This document shows positions 33,548 to 44,124 of a DNA stretch of 64,000 bases, piece by piece. Position numbers and translations under genes: made by a program. The DNA is from Entomortierella parvispora. Taxonomy: Eukaryota; Mortierellomycota; Mortierellomycetes; Mortierellales; Mortierellaceae. The stretch's first letter is position 1. Each line of letters starts with the position of its first letter. Where the stretch lies: positions 372,001-436,000 of the forward strand of contig OY752145.1 of the NCBI GenBank assembly GCA_963573315.1, given 5' to 3'. Under the pieces are notes generated by a model. The model worked only from the letters and a program-made list of their open reading frames with translations, had not been told where the DNA came from and searched no databases.

Positions 33548-35378
33548 ATGTTTGGCCAGCAGGTCCCGCAGCAGCAGCAGCAACAACCAAAGCTGCAGTT
33601 CCCTACAAACTACCACCTCCAGCAGCAACAGCAGCAAAACCAGAGCCAGCAGCAGACCCACCCCATGGCCATGCCCATGCCCTTTCCCAATACAAACAAC
33701 CACAACAGCGCAGGCACCCCCAACAATTCCTTTGCCGGCACCATCGACCCTGGTCTGCTTCAAATGACCATGAACAGAATGGACATCTCCCAGCTCCACA
33801 ACATGAGCTCGCTCTTCCCCGCCACTTCTGCCGGCACAGGCACCTCTCTCTCTAACCATCAGTCGCTCCTCGGCCGAGGAGGTCTCAGCAGCACCCCAAA
33901 TTCGAACCCGTCCATCAAGCAAGAGGCGTCTTCGCCTGATTATCTGGCCTCAGAGATGGACTTTGGTGAACCCAGCAGCATGCTTTCGCCCGGGTCCAAC
34001 TCGCCCTTAAACTCGCCCTTGAACGACTTCGATAGTCCCGATGATTTTTCCACGCCCAGCGCGGCCGCTGCCGGGTCTGGCACGTTTGCCAAGCCAACGC
34101 CGCTCAATATCCACCAGGGATCGTATGGCGAATCGCCTGGAACCGGGTCTCTGTACTCACCAGGTCTCGAGTCTGACTTCTTCCCCGATGGCGATTTCAG
34201 CCTGCCCAAGAGCACACGGCCCTTGGACATGAAGTTTGGACGACAGATGCACCAGGGCTCCTTGCCCACCAACCCCTTCCACAGTATGTCCATGCCTGTG
34301 CAGAGATCAGATTGGTTCGGTGCCCCAGACAGCCATCCGGTTGGATCGTTCGAGAACGCCTCTGGACTGCAGTTTGCAGCTGGAGAGATGGGCATGATGG
34401 ACAGTCTCTTTGAAGATGGAGCAGAGCCAAAGTAAGTTTTCTTTTCGTTCTATCTTTTGTGATGGTGGGTCGGATTCCCACTTTTTTTTTTTTTTTTTTA
34501 CTTTTTTGTTGGTACATCATCTTGGTGCCACGAGGCGTACAAAGGACATCCTGAATGGTTGGGGTTAGAAACCAGGGGCAAGCAAAAGAAGAAATGATGA
34601 CATGGCTTGAGCCGGGAACAATACACAGCAAAAAGCAAGAGTTGACTCTGGCCAATCCAGCGATCCAACTCAAGGACATGGCCGTCTGTCCGCAGGGGGC
34701 CCACGTTCTAGCCCGATCGCCACCGTCGGTGGTTGATGGGTTGCAGAAATCCAGAACATGGCCGTCCTTGTGAGCCTTTTCGTGATTTTTTTCTTTGCCG
34801 CATGAATCTAACAATCAAACCTTTGCCTTGCCAATTTTAACAGGAGTGGAAACCGCGCCTTGATGTTGAACGAGAAGAGGAGGCGCCGACGCGAGAGTCA
34901 CAACGCAGGTAAGCACTGATTGCAATTTCCGTAATGTCGATTCGATTCGATTATCGATTTCTCACTTTGACACCGCCACACTCTTCCTTTGGATCGCTTC
35001 TGACGCTATTTTCTCCCCTTGCTTTTGTTTCCAATAGTGGAGAGACGGAGACGCGACAACATTAATGAAAAGATCCAGGAACTTTCGACGTTGCTTCCTG
35101 AAACATATGTCGACACTGCCAACAAGCCTAACAAAGGCGTCATTCTACGCAAGTCTGTTGATTATATCCGTCACTTGCAGCAGTTGGTCGCCTCCCAGTC
35201 GAGTCGAAACCAAGAGTTGGAGGCACAACTTCAGGGCAAATCCATGGGTTCCTCAGCCGGTCTCCCCAATGGAGGCTTTAATATGAACGGAAACGGTAAC
35301 AACATGGGACCAGGGCCACAGCTTCAGCAAGGATTTGGAATGATGCGGATCGTGTCTGGGGCCAACAATGAACTCTAG
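33548..35378 (+). CDS. bHLH transcription factor (USF/MITF-like basic region)
   Basis: Sequence-specific regulator, 429 residues. Exons 33548-34431, 34844-34908 and 35038-35378. The N-terminus is Gln-rich (three poly-Gln runs in the first 45 residues), then Ser/Pro/Asn-rich with acidic patches, a probable activation region. The basic region RRRRRESHNAVERRRRDN has the H-E-R set (about His314, Glu318, Arg322) that reads CACGTG E-boxes; an Arg replaces the Tyr that would mark SREBP. Helix 1 is INEKIQELSTLLP, the loop contains NKPNKG, and helix 2 is VILRKSVDYIRHLQQLV, leading into a short leucine-zipper-like ELEAQLQG. The first intron (412 bp) is the longest in the window. The start was taken at the first ATG after the CT-rich leader. 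Confidence 0.92.
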
Positions 35379-36649
35379 AATGGCACTTGGTTTGCTGAGA
35401 TTAGAGGTTGCAAAGACCCCCACACTTCAAGTGATCATGCAAGGATGCATGCTTGCGTTGCCTGTCGTTGCGTGGACAACCAGGGCCCTGGAGCGGGCAA
35501 TCACAACTTGTACAGGACGAGAAAGATACGACCAATCCATGCATGAGGCAGAACGATAATACCCTGACACGCACAACAAGCATTGTTGCTGGCAGACGAA
35601 ACTAGTTTCCCGGGACATTGTAATACCCATTTTTTTTCCGTTTTCCTGATTCAATCACGACGACTCTTTTTTGTTCCTTCCTTTTCTTTTTTCTCTCACC
35701 AAACCACCCAACCTACCATCAGAAGGAACGATGGATGGCTCTCAATCTCTCTCTACAATTCACACACAATCGCCTGCGACGACAGCAAAAACAAATTCGC
35801 CCACTTGCACAGACCTAACCTCCACCTCCACCTCCTGCCCTTTTTTCTCACAATGTTGCGTGTTTCTCGTTTGTAAGTTTGCCCTTTTGTAAAAAAGAAA
35901 GTGAATAAAAAGTTGACCGAAAGTTGTGGATTTCTCATGAGGTTTGTGGGTAGATAGAGCGAGTCCAAAGTCTGAGCTTGAGGTGCATTGCAGCTTACAG
36001 ATTTGAAAAAGTCGGGTAGCCAATGGCGGGCCAAGAATCTTTTTTGGCCCAAGGCGAACACGAGCCATCCTGGACGAGAGCCATGGACAGAACGCTATCA
36101 AAGGTGACAGGGGAGAGGGTACAAACGAGAACAAGTCCCGGCCAATGGGTGAAAGAACAGAGAGGGTACTGCAGGAGAGAAAGAGGGAGGGAGGATCGAT
36201 GAACCACACAGGCGCTGACGCGTGTGCATGCAACAGGCAGAAGCAGCAGAAGCAAGAAGGAATAGAATCACAACAACAAAAAGACCGAGAAACAGACAAC
36301 ATTTGGCAGCAGAGGCCAGCACGTCACGGACGGACAGCGAAGAAGAAACGAGGCAAGGAAGAAGGAAGGGCAGGCCATTGTTTGTTGTCATTCAAAAGCG
36401 AGCGTGTTCCATCCATCCTCTCTTTCTTTTTTTCTTTTTCTTTCTCTCTTTCATTCTCTCCTTCTCCTCCCTCCATTTCATCCGCCATCCCCTCCCCTGG
36501 CTGCTGACTCGGATTCGACCTGACCTGACCTGACCTGTCCTGTCCTGTCCTGTTTGTTGACTGAACGACTGACTGACTGACCGACTGAACGACCGATTGA
36601 GGCGACCATTGATTGACAACTCCCCCCCGCTCACGCACGCATCCCCACC
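35379..36649. other. Spacer and promoter before the MBOAT gene
   Basis: 1.27 kb with no recognised gene. The right end is the leader of the acyltransferase, with CT-rich sequence and a simple repeat (GACCT, TGTCC, GACTGACT units, 36517-36600). Confidence 0.45.
36517..36600 (+). repeat. Simple repeats in the MBOAT gene leader
   Basis: Four GACCT units, then CTGTC/TGTCC units, then GACTGACTGACC-like units, directly upstream of the start at 36650. They probably lie in the promoter or 5' leader. Confidence 0.6.
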
Positions 36650-38456
36650 ATGAACGCGCTCCTGCAGCAGGTCCAGGCATCCTACTTGCCCGCCTGGTTC
36701 GCCCCCCGTCCCGCCTCGCCCTTTCTCGACTATGGCATGACCCACTCGTTCAGTGAGGCCTCTGGCGTCCCCGAGCCCGCGCTCCGTCTGCTCCTGACGA
36801 TCTTGGCTGGGTACCCCATTGCCATCTTTTACAGACTCATCTTCCTCAACAGGACCTCGTCCATCATTGGCGAGTCGGCCCGCAACTGGTTCTTCCTCGT
36901 CACCGGTCTCTTGATGTCCTACTACTTTGCCTCGTTCGATATCGTCCATCCCTTGACGACCGCGATCGGTACCTGGGCCATTTGCCGCTTCTTTGCCTTG
37001 GTCGCGCCCAAGAACAGGACTGCAGCCTCGGGTCTTTCTTTCCTGTTCAACTTTGGATATCTGTTGACCAGCTACAAGTACGCAGCCACGGAGGACTATG
37101 ATATCTGCTATACAATGCAGCAGTGTGTCCAGTGTTTGCGCATGATTGGTTACGGCATGGACTTTATGGATGGGCAGCCAAAGTCGGCCAAGAAGGCCAC
37201 TGGTACCCCTGTTATCGAAAAGACCTCAGAAAAGACTCCTGTGGCAACTGCCCCTGCCGCGGCTGCTGTGGCTGCGCCTGCCCGGGAAAAGACCCCCATC
37301 TCTTTTGGTCGTGATATTGCTCTGCCCGAGTTGCCTTCCTTGTCCGAGACTTTGGCCTACGCGTTCTTCCCCTTTGCGTTCTTGGTCGGTCCCCAGTTCT
37401 CGTTCTCTCTGTACAAGAAGTTTATCTCGATGAAGCTGTTCAATGTGCCAGTGCCTTCGTCTGCAGGACAGGATGAGGCTCGGGCTGCAGCGGCTGCGAC
37501 AGCGAACGGGATCCCTCAAGGCTCTTTGCGCTATGCGACCCGCTGCTTCTTCTTGGGCGTGTTTTATTTGGGATTGGGACAGCTCCTTGGAGGTTATTTC
37601 CCCACCATGGCTTTGCTCGGTAAGGCGTTCTTGGAGCGTTCGTATGCAGAGAGAGTCTTTATTTTCTGGTGGACTGGCAAGACTGTCTTGAACAAGGTAA
37701 GATAATCGATCGTTGGCCAAAAAAAAAAAAAAAAAAAAAATCCGTTGGACAGACGGCATTCCCAATAGCGCCGTCCTCCCTTTCCTGAAGCTAACCAAGG
37801 TCGGAAATTTACTTTGAATACCTTAGTACCTCGGCATCTGGACTATTGGCGAGGGACCCTGTGTTCTTTCTGGAATCACCTTCAACGGCTATGATGCTCA
37901 GGGCAAGCCAGAGTGGGATGGATTGCGAAACGTGAACCCAATCAACTATGAGTTTGCGACTTCGTTGAGCCAGATTATAAACTCGTTCAACATGAACACC
38001 AACTTCTGGGCCAAGTTGTATATCTTCAAGCGTCTTCGTTTCCTCGGCAACAAGAACCTGTCGGCTCTCGGCGTGTTGTTGTTCTTGGCCACCTGGCACG
38101 GAACTCACTTGGGCTACTTCTTCTGCTTTGGACTCGAATTCATGGACATGGAGACGGAGCGTCGTTGGTCGGCTCGTTTGGGTCGCCCCATGAATGCATT
38201 CATTGCACGTCAGCAAGGTGTGGCGCATGCAGTTTCCAAGGCCGCCTGGGGCACTTTCACCTGGTTGTTGACCACAAGTGCCTTGTACTTTGCTGCGGTG
38301 CCTTTTGATCTGTTGCAGATGGACAAGTCTTTGGAGGCGGTGCGCTCGATCAACTTTTTGGGCATCTGGGTGATGTTGGGCTTGCTCGGAGCTGATATCG
38401 TCCTGTCGATTGTCATTCCCAAGAAGCGTTCTCCCAAGTCTCTCAAGACAGAGTAG
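36650..38456 (+). CDS. MBOAT lysophospholipid acyltransferase (Ale1/LPCAT3-like)
   Basis: Polytopic ER enzyme that reacylates lysophospholipids with acyl-CoA (Lands cycle), 558 residues. Exons 36650-37696 and 37827-38456. Multiple hydrophobic segments are visible (for example LLLTILAGYPIAIFY, WFFLVTGLLMSYYF, ALYFAAVPF). MBOAT motifs: NPINYEFATSLSQIINSFNMNTNFWAKLYIFKRL contains the conserved Asn region, and the catalytic His is in LATWHGTHLGYFFCF (about His440). An Ala/Pro/Lys-rich linker (about residues 185-220) separates two membrane blocks and is longer than I would expect. A lysine-rich C-terminus (PKKRSPKSLKTE) suits ER retention. Its resemblance to LPCAT3/Ale1 rather than Gup1 or sterol acyltransferases rests on the NMNT and WHG-x-H-x-GY spacing. 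Confidence 0.9.
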
Positions 38457-38708
38457 AAGCCCAGCAAGAAAAAAAGAAGCAAGGAGCAGAGACGTTGATG
38501 TGTACGGCATGGAGTTTTTGGAGTGAGCTAAATAGAAAAAGACGTAGTTTTTTCATTATCAAGAAAATACCCATTCTTAACAGCATCTCTTTTCTTTTTA
38601 CATTGGCTTCCTCTTTTACATCCGCCTGAGAAAAGGTCATTATGACACGTTTTCAATGGTAATTATATTGTACTATATGGGTGGGTGGGTGGGTGATGCA
38701 TGTATCTA

Positions 38709-39665
38709 TTAGCGAAGCTTGCCATCAAGTTCTAGCTTTCTCGGCACCGGTTGCGAGTTTCTACGCTCCCGCACATTGTTGGCCGAGTTTTGATTATTAT
38801 AATTCTGTTGACTGGAGGATGAGGCCCCGAGATTGGAGAGGGCTATACTTCCATCAGGCAAGGTCTCGAGTCCGGTTCCAATGCCTGTGCTTCCTCCTCC
38901 CCCTCCTCCTCCTCCTCCTCCTATATTTGTTCCTGGGCCTCCTAGACTGTCCAAGGATTCTGGATGATGATGGCTCAAACCATTTAAATGAGAACTGCCG
39001 TTTCCGCCTACGCCGCCTACACCGCCGCCTCTTCCGCCACGGTCACTCTCGCCATCGTCTTCGCCCACGGTCATGAAATGGCGAGCGGGTTCCTGTTTCT
39101 TGGCCCGCCCGATCCTCCGCCGGTACCGTCGCAGTGCAAAGCCTCCAATGAGGCCGACGAGGACAACGCCGGCGACCACGAGCGCCCAGGTCCGGATGAG
39201 CGTGGCCTTGGAGGTACCCGAGGACCCGCCGTCCGAACTGGAGGAAGAAGAGACTCCAGAGGTATAAGGTGGTGGTGGCTCCAGTCCCAGTACGGTGGTG
39301 GGAGGTGATTTAGTCGTAGTCGTGGTGGTAGGGGGAAGGGTATAATTGGAGAAAATGGCAGTGTTGGTCGATTGGTGGGCTGGAACGGTCGTCGTCACGG
39401 CTACGGCCCCTTCAAAGAACTGCGCTGTGATCATATGGGTCTCCAGGGCTGGGGGCCAGGTAATAGTTGTAAAAGTCCGAGTGGGTGCTTCTGCTTTGTC
39501 TCCTCTTTCTCTTGGAGGTAAATGGAGAATGCCATCTCGTGGTGGTAGGATGGGAGGTGTAATCTGCGAGGACCGGGCGGAATCCGTGAGCGGTGGTGGG
39601 ATCGGCGTCGACAATTCAATGTCGTCCTTGTCCCCGTCCTTGTCTTTGTCCTTGTCCTTGTCCAT
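38709..39665 (-). CDS. Single-pass membrane protein with Ser/Thr/Pro-rich ectodomain
   Basis: Unrecognised protein of 318 residues if started at 39665 (MDKDKDKDKDG). The first 150 residues are Pro/Thr/Ser-rich with TTTTTT runs. A single membrane helix (TWALVVAGVVLVGLIGGFAL) is followed by a strongly basic stop-transfer (RRYRRRIGRAKK) and a Gly/Ser/Asn-rich tail with a poly-Gly run of about 12. This layout resembles fungal wall-stress sensors or mucins, but no signal peptide is evident at the chosen start. An upstream in-frame ATG near 39785 would add a moderately hydrophobic stretch that could serve as one, and a spliced 5' exon is also possible. The frame continues further upstream only as overlap with the next gene. 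Confidence 0.62.
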   Translation of the reverse strand: MDKDKDKDKDGDKDDIELSTPIPPPLTDSARSSQITPPILPPRDGILHLPPRERGDKAEAPTRTFTTITWPPALETHMITAQFFEGAVAVTTTVPAHQSTNTAIFSNYTLPPTTTTTTKSPPTTVLGLEPPPPYTSGVSSSSSSDGGSSGTSKATLIRTWALVVAGVVLVGLIGGFALRRYRRRIGRAKKQEPARHFMTVGEDDGESDRGGRGGGVGGVGGNGSSHLNGLSHHHPESLDSLGGPGTNIGGGGGGGGGGSTGIGTGLETLPDGSIALSNLGASSSSQQNYNNQNSANNVRERRNSQPVPRKLELDGKLR

Positions 39666-40053
39666 GTGTGAAAGGTTATTTTCGTCGAAAGAGATGAGGG
39701 GAGGATGAAGAAAATGAAAGAGCCGAACAATGGAAAAAAGAAGTTGCGCCTGGACCTCTTGGTGGCCCCTTGTCTCCGCCGACATCACAACGGTCCTCTT
39801 TTTAAGGTTTGTACTTTGCTGATGATGCAAAAAAAGCCACCTCTTTCTCTTCAAACCGTTTTGAAGTTGATACGTATTATTGAACCGAGTATTGGACAAG
39901 GACGAAAACATGGGCAAAGAGGTTTTATGATGACAACATTGGCAAAGAAAATGATATAAAAACATATGCTGGAGAGGAGGTAAAGCTACAAAAACAAATC
40001 TACAAAACAATAGTACAAACATAATAAATACATACTTCAAAGACCACAAGGCG
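39666..40053. promoter_or_regulatory. Spacer between Whi5/Nrm1-like gene and membrane protein
   Basis: 388 bp between two minus-strand genes. It holds the terminator of the former and the promoter of the latter. A (K)D-rich GACAAG microsatellite begins just downstream. Confidence 0.4.
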
Positions 40054-42719
40054 CTACGACCGGTGATGATAAGGCGAAGACGAGGGCGACCCGTGGCTTG
40101 GAGACGCTGTCGCGGATCCTTGTCGGCTGCCGTGATGACTGCCTGCTGGTCCGCCTGCGCGGAGTAGCTTGGTAAGGTCCATCTCTGTACCTGGCGGTGC
40201 AAGCATGCCGCTATCTCTACGATGCATGCCTGAAGAATAGAGGGCATGACCAAGCTCCTTGCCGCCACTGGGAGGAGGAGTCCTCATACCGTGCTGCTGT
40301 GAATATGAGCTCCTCGGCGATGAGACCATCTGATGGGGCGGTGTCCTGGCACCATAGTTCTGATTCGAGAAATGGGCCGATGAGGATGATGAAGAAGAAG
40401 TCTGGTAGGGCACATCCATCGAGGGATCCTGCTTATCGTCACGCGCCTGCTGCCATTCAGGATATACCTGGTCCGCTGTGCTGTTATAGTCCGCACGGCT
40501 CTCCTTGGAATCTAGGGTCGCCGCCGCTGCAAAACGTGCTGCGCGCTTCAGAGTCGGACTCGAGCTCCTGCTGTGGCTCGTCCGTGACTCGTGTGAAGAC
40601 GGGAACAATGACGTCGAAAGTGGGGAGGGCGAAGCAGGCTCATGACCTGTGCCGTAAAGGCCCGAATACGATTGCTTCATAGTACGGGAGCCACCATTAG
40701 AGTAAGGGGATCCCCTAGGTGTACTCGCGTTGGAGCTCGCCCTTTCGGCTTCAACGCTGCTTTGGTGAGTCTGCGATGGTGATCGATCCGGCGAGGGTGA
40801 GCTCGACGCGTTCGTCTGAAATTGTACCAGAGGAGACGACGTCATTGGTGAATACGGTGCGGTCCACTCTCCTCCCAAGGGCGATGTTGTTGGGCTTCCA
40901 GCGTGCATGTCAAAAATATAGCTCTGGTTCAAGGTCCTCGGTGGTGGACGTGTCGGACTCGAGAGCATCAGGATCGTCCTCGCTGCCTGTGCAGCAGATG
41001 GGACACCATTCTCACTTTGCTCCTCATCTTCAAAGGCGGCAGCGCTTGTCGTGGTTGGTGAAGAGTAAGTTGACCATCGTCCAGGACTCTGGACAGCCTC
41101 CTTGCTAGGAGTTGCATCACGGTAAAGAGGTTCTGGCGTCGCATGTCGGCTACTGTGTGCACTACGATCGCCTGAATGAAGGTATTGGGTTGACTGAAGG
41201 TTTGGAGATCGCTGGTAGGGTGACACATAACCTGGCTCGGGCTTTGAGGTGGCAATCTCCATCAATGACTTTGCAGGGAGGAACAGCTCCAAGTCCTTGT
41301 ACTGCGAAAAAGAAGGCAAGCGCGCCCGGTAACTTGCGTAAGCTTGATTCATGCTCTCATCCATATCCATTTGGGCTGGGTCTGAGGAACTCCTTTGGTG
41401 ATGAGGATGGTGAACAGAGGTTTCCTCGTACGAAGGATACAGCTTTCGAATTCGCTTTCGTTCCGCTTGCCGGGGAGAATTGTGAGCGGAGGCGGTGCTG
41501 TGGAGTTTGCGTCCTGCAATGATGGGTGAGCAAGCTGGCTGGATCAAGGATTCGACCTCCTGCAACGTGTACTTTGACCATCCGCGTCTAATTTTCAGAA
41601 TGGCGTACTCCAGTCGTGTCCTTAGTCTGCGGGAAACCTGTTGTCAATTAGCGAGAGGAAAAAAGACTGTTAGACGCGTAAAAGCAAATCAAAAGAGGTG
41701 ACTGCTCCAAGTATTTGTCACGTTACAAGACGAAGGAAAAAAAACACGCGAGCAAAAAAAAAAAAAAAAAAAGAGCGATCGACCCCACTGGTTGGTCCGA
41801 AGACACAGACCTGAGCGAAGGGTCAGCAGCAGCAACAGCAGCAAAGAAAGAGACGAATAGCAATGGGAGGGTCAAGGAGAGAGCCTGGCCGTTGTCTCTT
41901 TTGTGCGAGATCCCTTTCTGTTGGAGGGACAAGGCGCTACTTCCAAAGTGCGGCGTTGCGCTCAGAGAGAGAAAAAAAAGGAGAATAAGGAGGGTCTATT
42001 ACCTTCAAGATCTTGCCTTTTCGAATGACATGTTCAATGGCCAATTGCTTGTTCTGATGGCGCTGCAGCTTTTGAGGGTCTTCTGTCTTGCCGTCATCCG
42101 ACAGACTCGAGGCATTTGAGGCGGTTGAACTGAGATCTTCATCCATGGCACTACTGTTGATGTCGCTATTATTTGTGCTCATCTCGGACTCACCCTTTAC
42201 AAGCACGGGTAAAGACGACTCGGCCTTGGATGTGGCCGCCACTGATGCTGATGCCTCAGAGGCGGAGCTCGTTGGTATCGCGACGCGCTCTACTGCTCCA
42301 GTGGGCTGAACTGCGGTGGTGGTGGTCAAAGGTATCTCCGCCGAGCTGAGTGCGGTGTTATGACTGCTGCTGCCTTCACTGCCGCTAGTTCTCTCCGCAG
42401 CATCATTTGTTTGAAGGTCATGGCTCGCTCCGGCTGGAGCAACTACGGTGGAAGGCGGGGCGGTCGTCAGGGTGGCTGCAGACGTTGTTGTGGGTGGTGG
42501 TACTGCCAGGGTCATTTCAGAGTCTACGTTCTCGTGGATTGTAGCCGACAATGGTGGAGAGTGCATGCCCGAGGTCGGAGTGGAGGCAGTGGGCGGGGTT
42601 GAGGCCGAACTGAACTGCGAAACGGTGATGGTTGAAGAGGAGGAGGTTGGAGCTGGAGGGAGAATGGAGGGAGCGGGGATCTTGACGTGGAGACTCGGGC
42701 TTTGCTTTGCTGTAGACAT
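40054..42719 (-). CDS. Whi5/Nrm1-family G1/S transcriptional repressor (candidate)
   Basis: Probable repressor that binds SBF/MBF, the functional equivalent of Rb. Exons 42719-42003 and 41637-40054 give 766 residues. The protein is almost entirely disordered (Ser/Thr/Pro-rich). Two conserved islands define it. The first spans the splice junction at about residues 240-260: SRRLRTRLEYAILKIRRGW, followed by LQEVE, the Whi5/Nrm1 GTB motif pattern (basic, L-x-TRL-x2-A-x2-K-x3-GW). The second is AAQAARTILMLSSPTRPP, the short hydrophobic-SPTRP element in Nrm1/Whi5-like proteins. Many S/T-P sites fit CDK control. Start MSTAKQSP was chosen over an upstream in-frame ATG at 42776, which would add little. 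Identity depends on these two motifs. Confidence 0.72.
41674..41679. promoter_or_regulatory. MluI cell-cycle box in the intron of the Whi5/Nrm1-like gene
   Basis: Exact ACGCGT inside the 365-bp intron, 37 bp upstream of the second exon on the minus strand. Nrm1 is itself an MBF target in yeasts, so an MCB within the gene would fit autoregulation. It could be chance. Confidence 0.3.
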
Positions 42720-44124
42720 TGCTGGTTGGGAAATATGTTGACGCGCGGGTTTGTAGCAATGACTAAAGGGGAGCAAGGGAGAAGGAGTGGAAGAGAGGGC
42801 GAGAATGCAGCGGCGTGGAATGGGACAAGATGAGGAAGGGAGGAGGAGGAGGAGGAGAGAGGAGGAGCAAGGCTGAGGAGAAGAGAAGGTGGAAGGAAGA
42901 AAAGCGCGGCAAGCGGGTGCAAAAGGCCCAAAAAAAATTTTTTTTCTTCATTTTGCCCGTTGGCCCATTGCATCCAGAGGGACCAAGAGAAGGGACGACA
43001 GCATGGCGAGACGGCGACGCTGGACGGTGCTATCCTCACCCCCTGTCACTATTTCTGTCGCCCTTGCAACGGTCCGCTGGGACCATGGTCGATCATCTTC
43101 ACCGTCATCCTCGCTGTTATGTCTGGACCAGGGAACAAAAGACACGACACGTGTCGGGGAAAGCTCTCTTAATGCAATCTATCTGCGTGCGGTCGGAGAA
43201 GCGAAGGTGACGAAAGGAGCAACGGCAACACCGAGGTTGAGAGTGGCCTCGCGCGAGAGCAGTCAGCGACTCAGCGCACAAAAATAATGTGAAGGGGCAC
43301 ACGAGAGCGAGTAGTCTTCCTCTTTGCTTCTTTTTCTTCTCATAAGATCGTTTTCCCTAGGAAGGCCATTCCTCAGTGAGGATCGACTACGTCTTGTCGG
43401 CTTGGACGCGTCTGTTCTCGGCCTAGGGTCCAAAAGAGGGCAATGGATCCTTGATCTGCAAAGATTACTGCTGACACACGCGCTCACCTTTCTCCCGTCC
43501 AAAGTCCATCGCCTCCTTCGATTTGATAGAGGACTACATTAACAATGGCCTAGATATGGACATGGGTATGGACAAGGGTATGGACAAGGGTATGGACAAG
43601 GACAGGACAGGACAGGACAACTTTTAGCTGGCACAGGGCCACAATCCTGATAAGGACGCGGTCCGCATGAATATGCAGGGAGTGTTGTCATGCAAACCAA
43701 ACAAGAGCAGGAGTATCAACGACAAGTAGGGAAACATGACGCTGGCCGCTCTTTTTCTTTCTCCTTCTTTCCCTCTCTTTCTTCTCTTGGTCGTGCTACT
43801 TCTTTTTTGGCGGGCAAATGGACAAATCCCGAGACGCTCATCACAAATGACAAACAATGAACCCGCCAGCCGTGGCGAAGGAATGGTATGAGATGGGATG
43901 AGATCTGGATGAATCAACCCCAGAGAGGCCTAATGTGGTGATGCCTGTGCTCTCTCGGTTTTGACCCCACACACCGAGCGTTTTCCTCTCTTTTTTTTTC
44001 TTTCCTCCTTTCCTCCTTTCCTCCCACCCATCTCCTTTTTCCATATCAGCTATATCTTCTTTTTACTTTTTCCCACCGCGCAAGAGTCAACCACCAATTG
44101 CCCTAGTCCTCGAACAAGAACACA
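42720..44124. promoter_or_regulatory. Divergent region, Whi5/Nrm1-like / GH35 genes
   Basis: 1.4 kb between opposite starts. Contents: an ACGCGC in the Whi5-like leader, one ACGCGT at 43406-43411, a GA-rich block around 42830-42910, and a GGGTATGGACAA minisatellite at 43555-43620. The GH35 side ends in a CT-rich leader. No gene is seen. Confidence 0.4.
43555..43620 (+). repeat. 12-bp GGTATGGACAAG tandem repeat with GGACA tail
   Basis: About four units of the 12-mer followed by four GGACA units. Non-coding. Confidence 0.75.

Noticed and set aside
33061..33855. 264-codon plus-strand open frame overlapping the bHLH start
   Set aside because: Poly-Phe/Ser from T-tracts and out of frame with the bHLH protein.
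39785..40268. Upstream extension of the membrane-protein frame
   Set aside because: Runs into the coding end of the Whi5/Nrm1-like gene, so most of it cannot belong to the same protein; only a start near 39785 remains possible.
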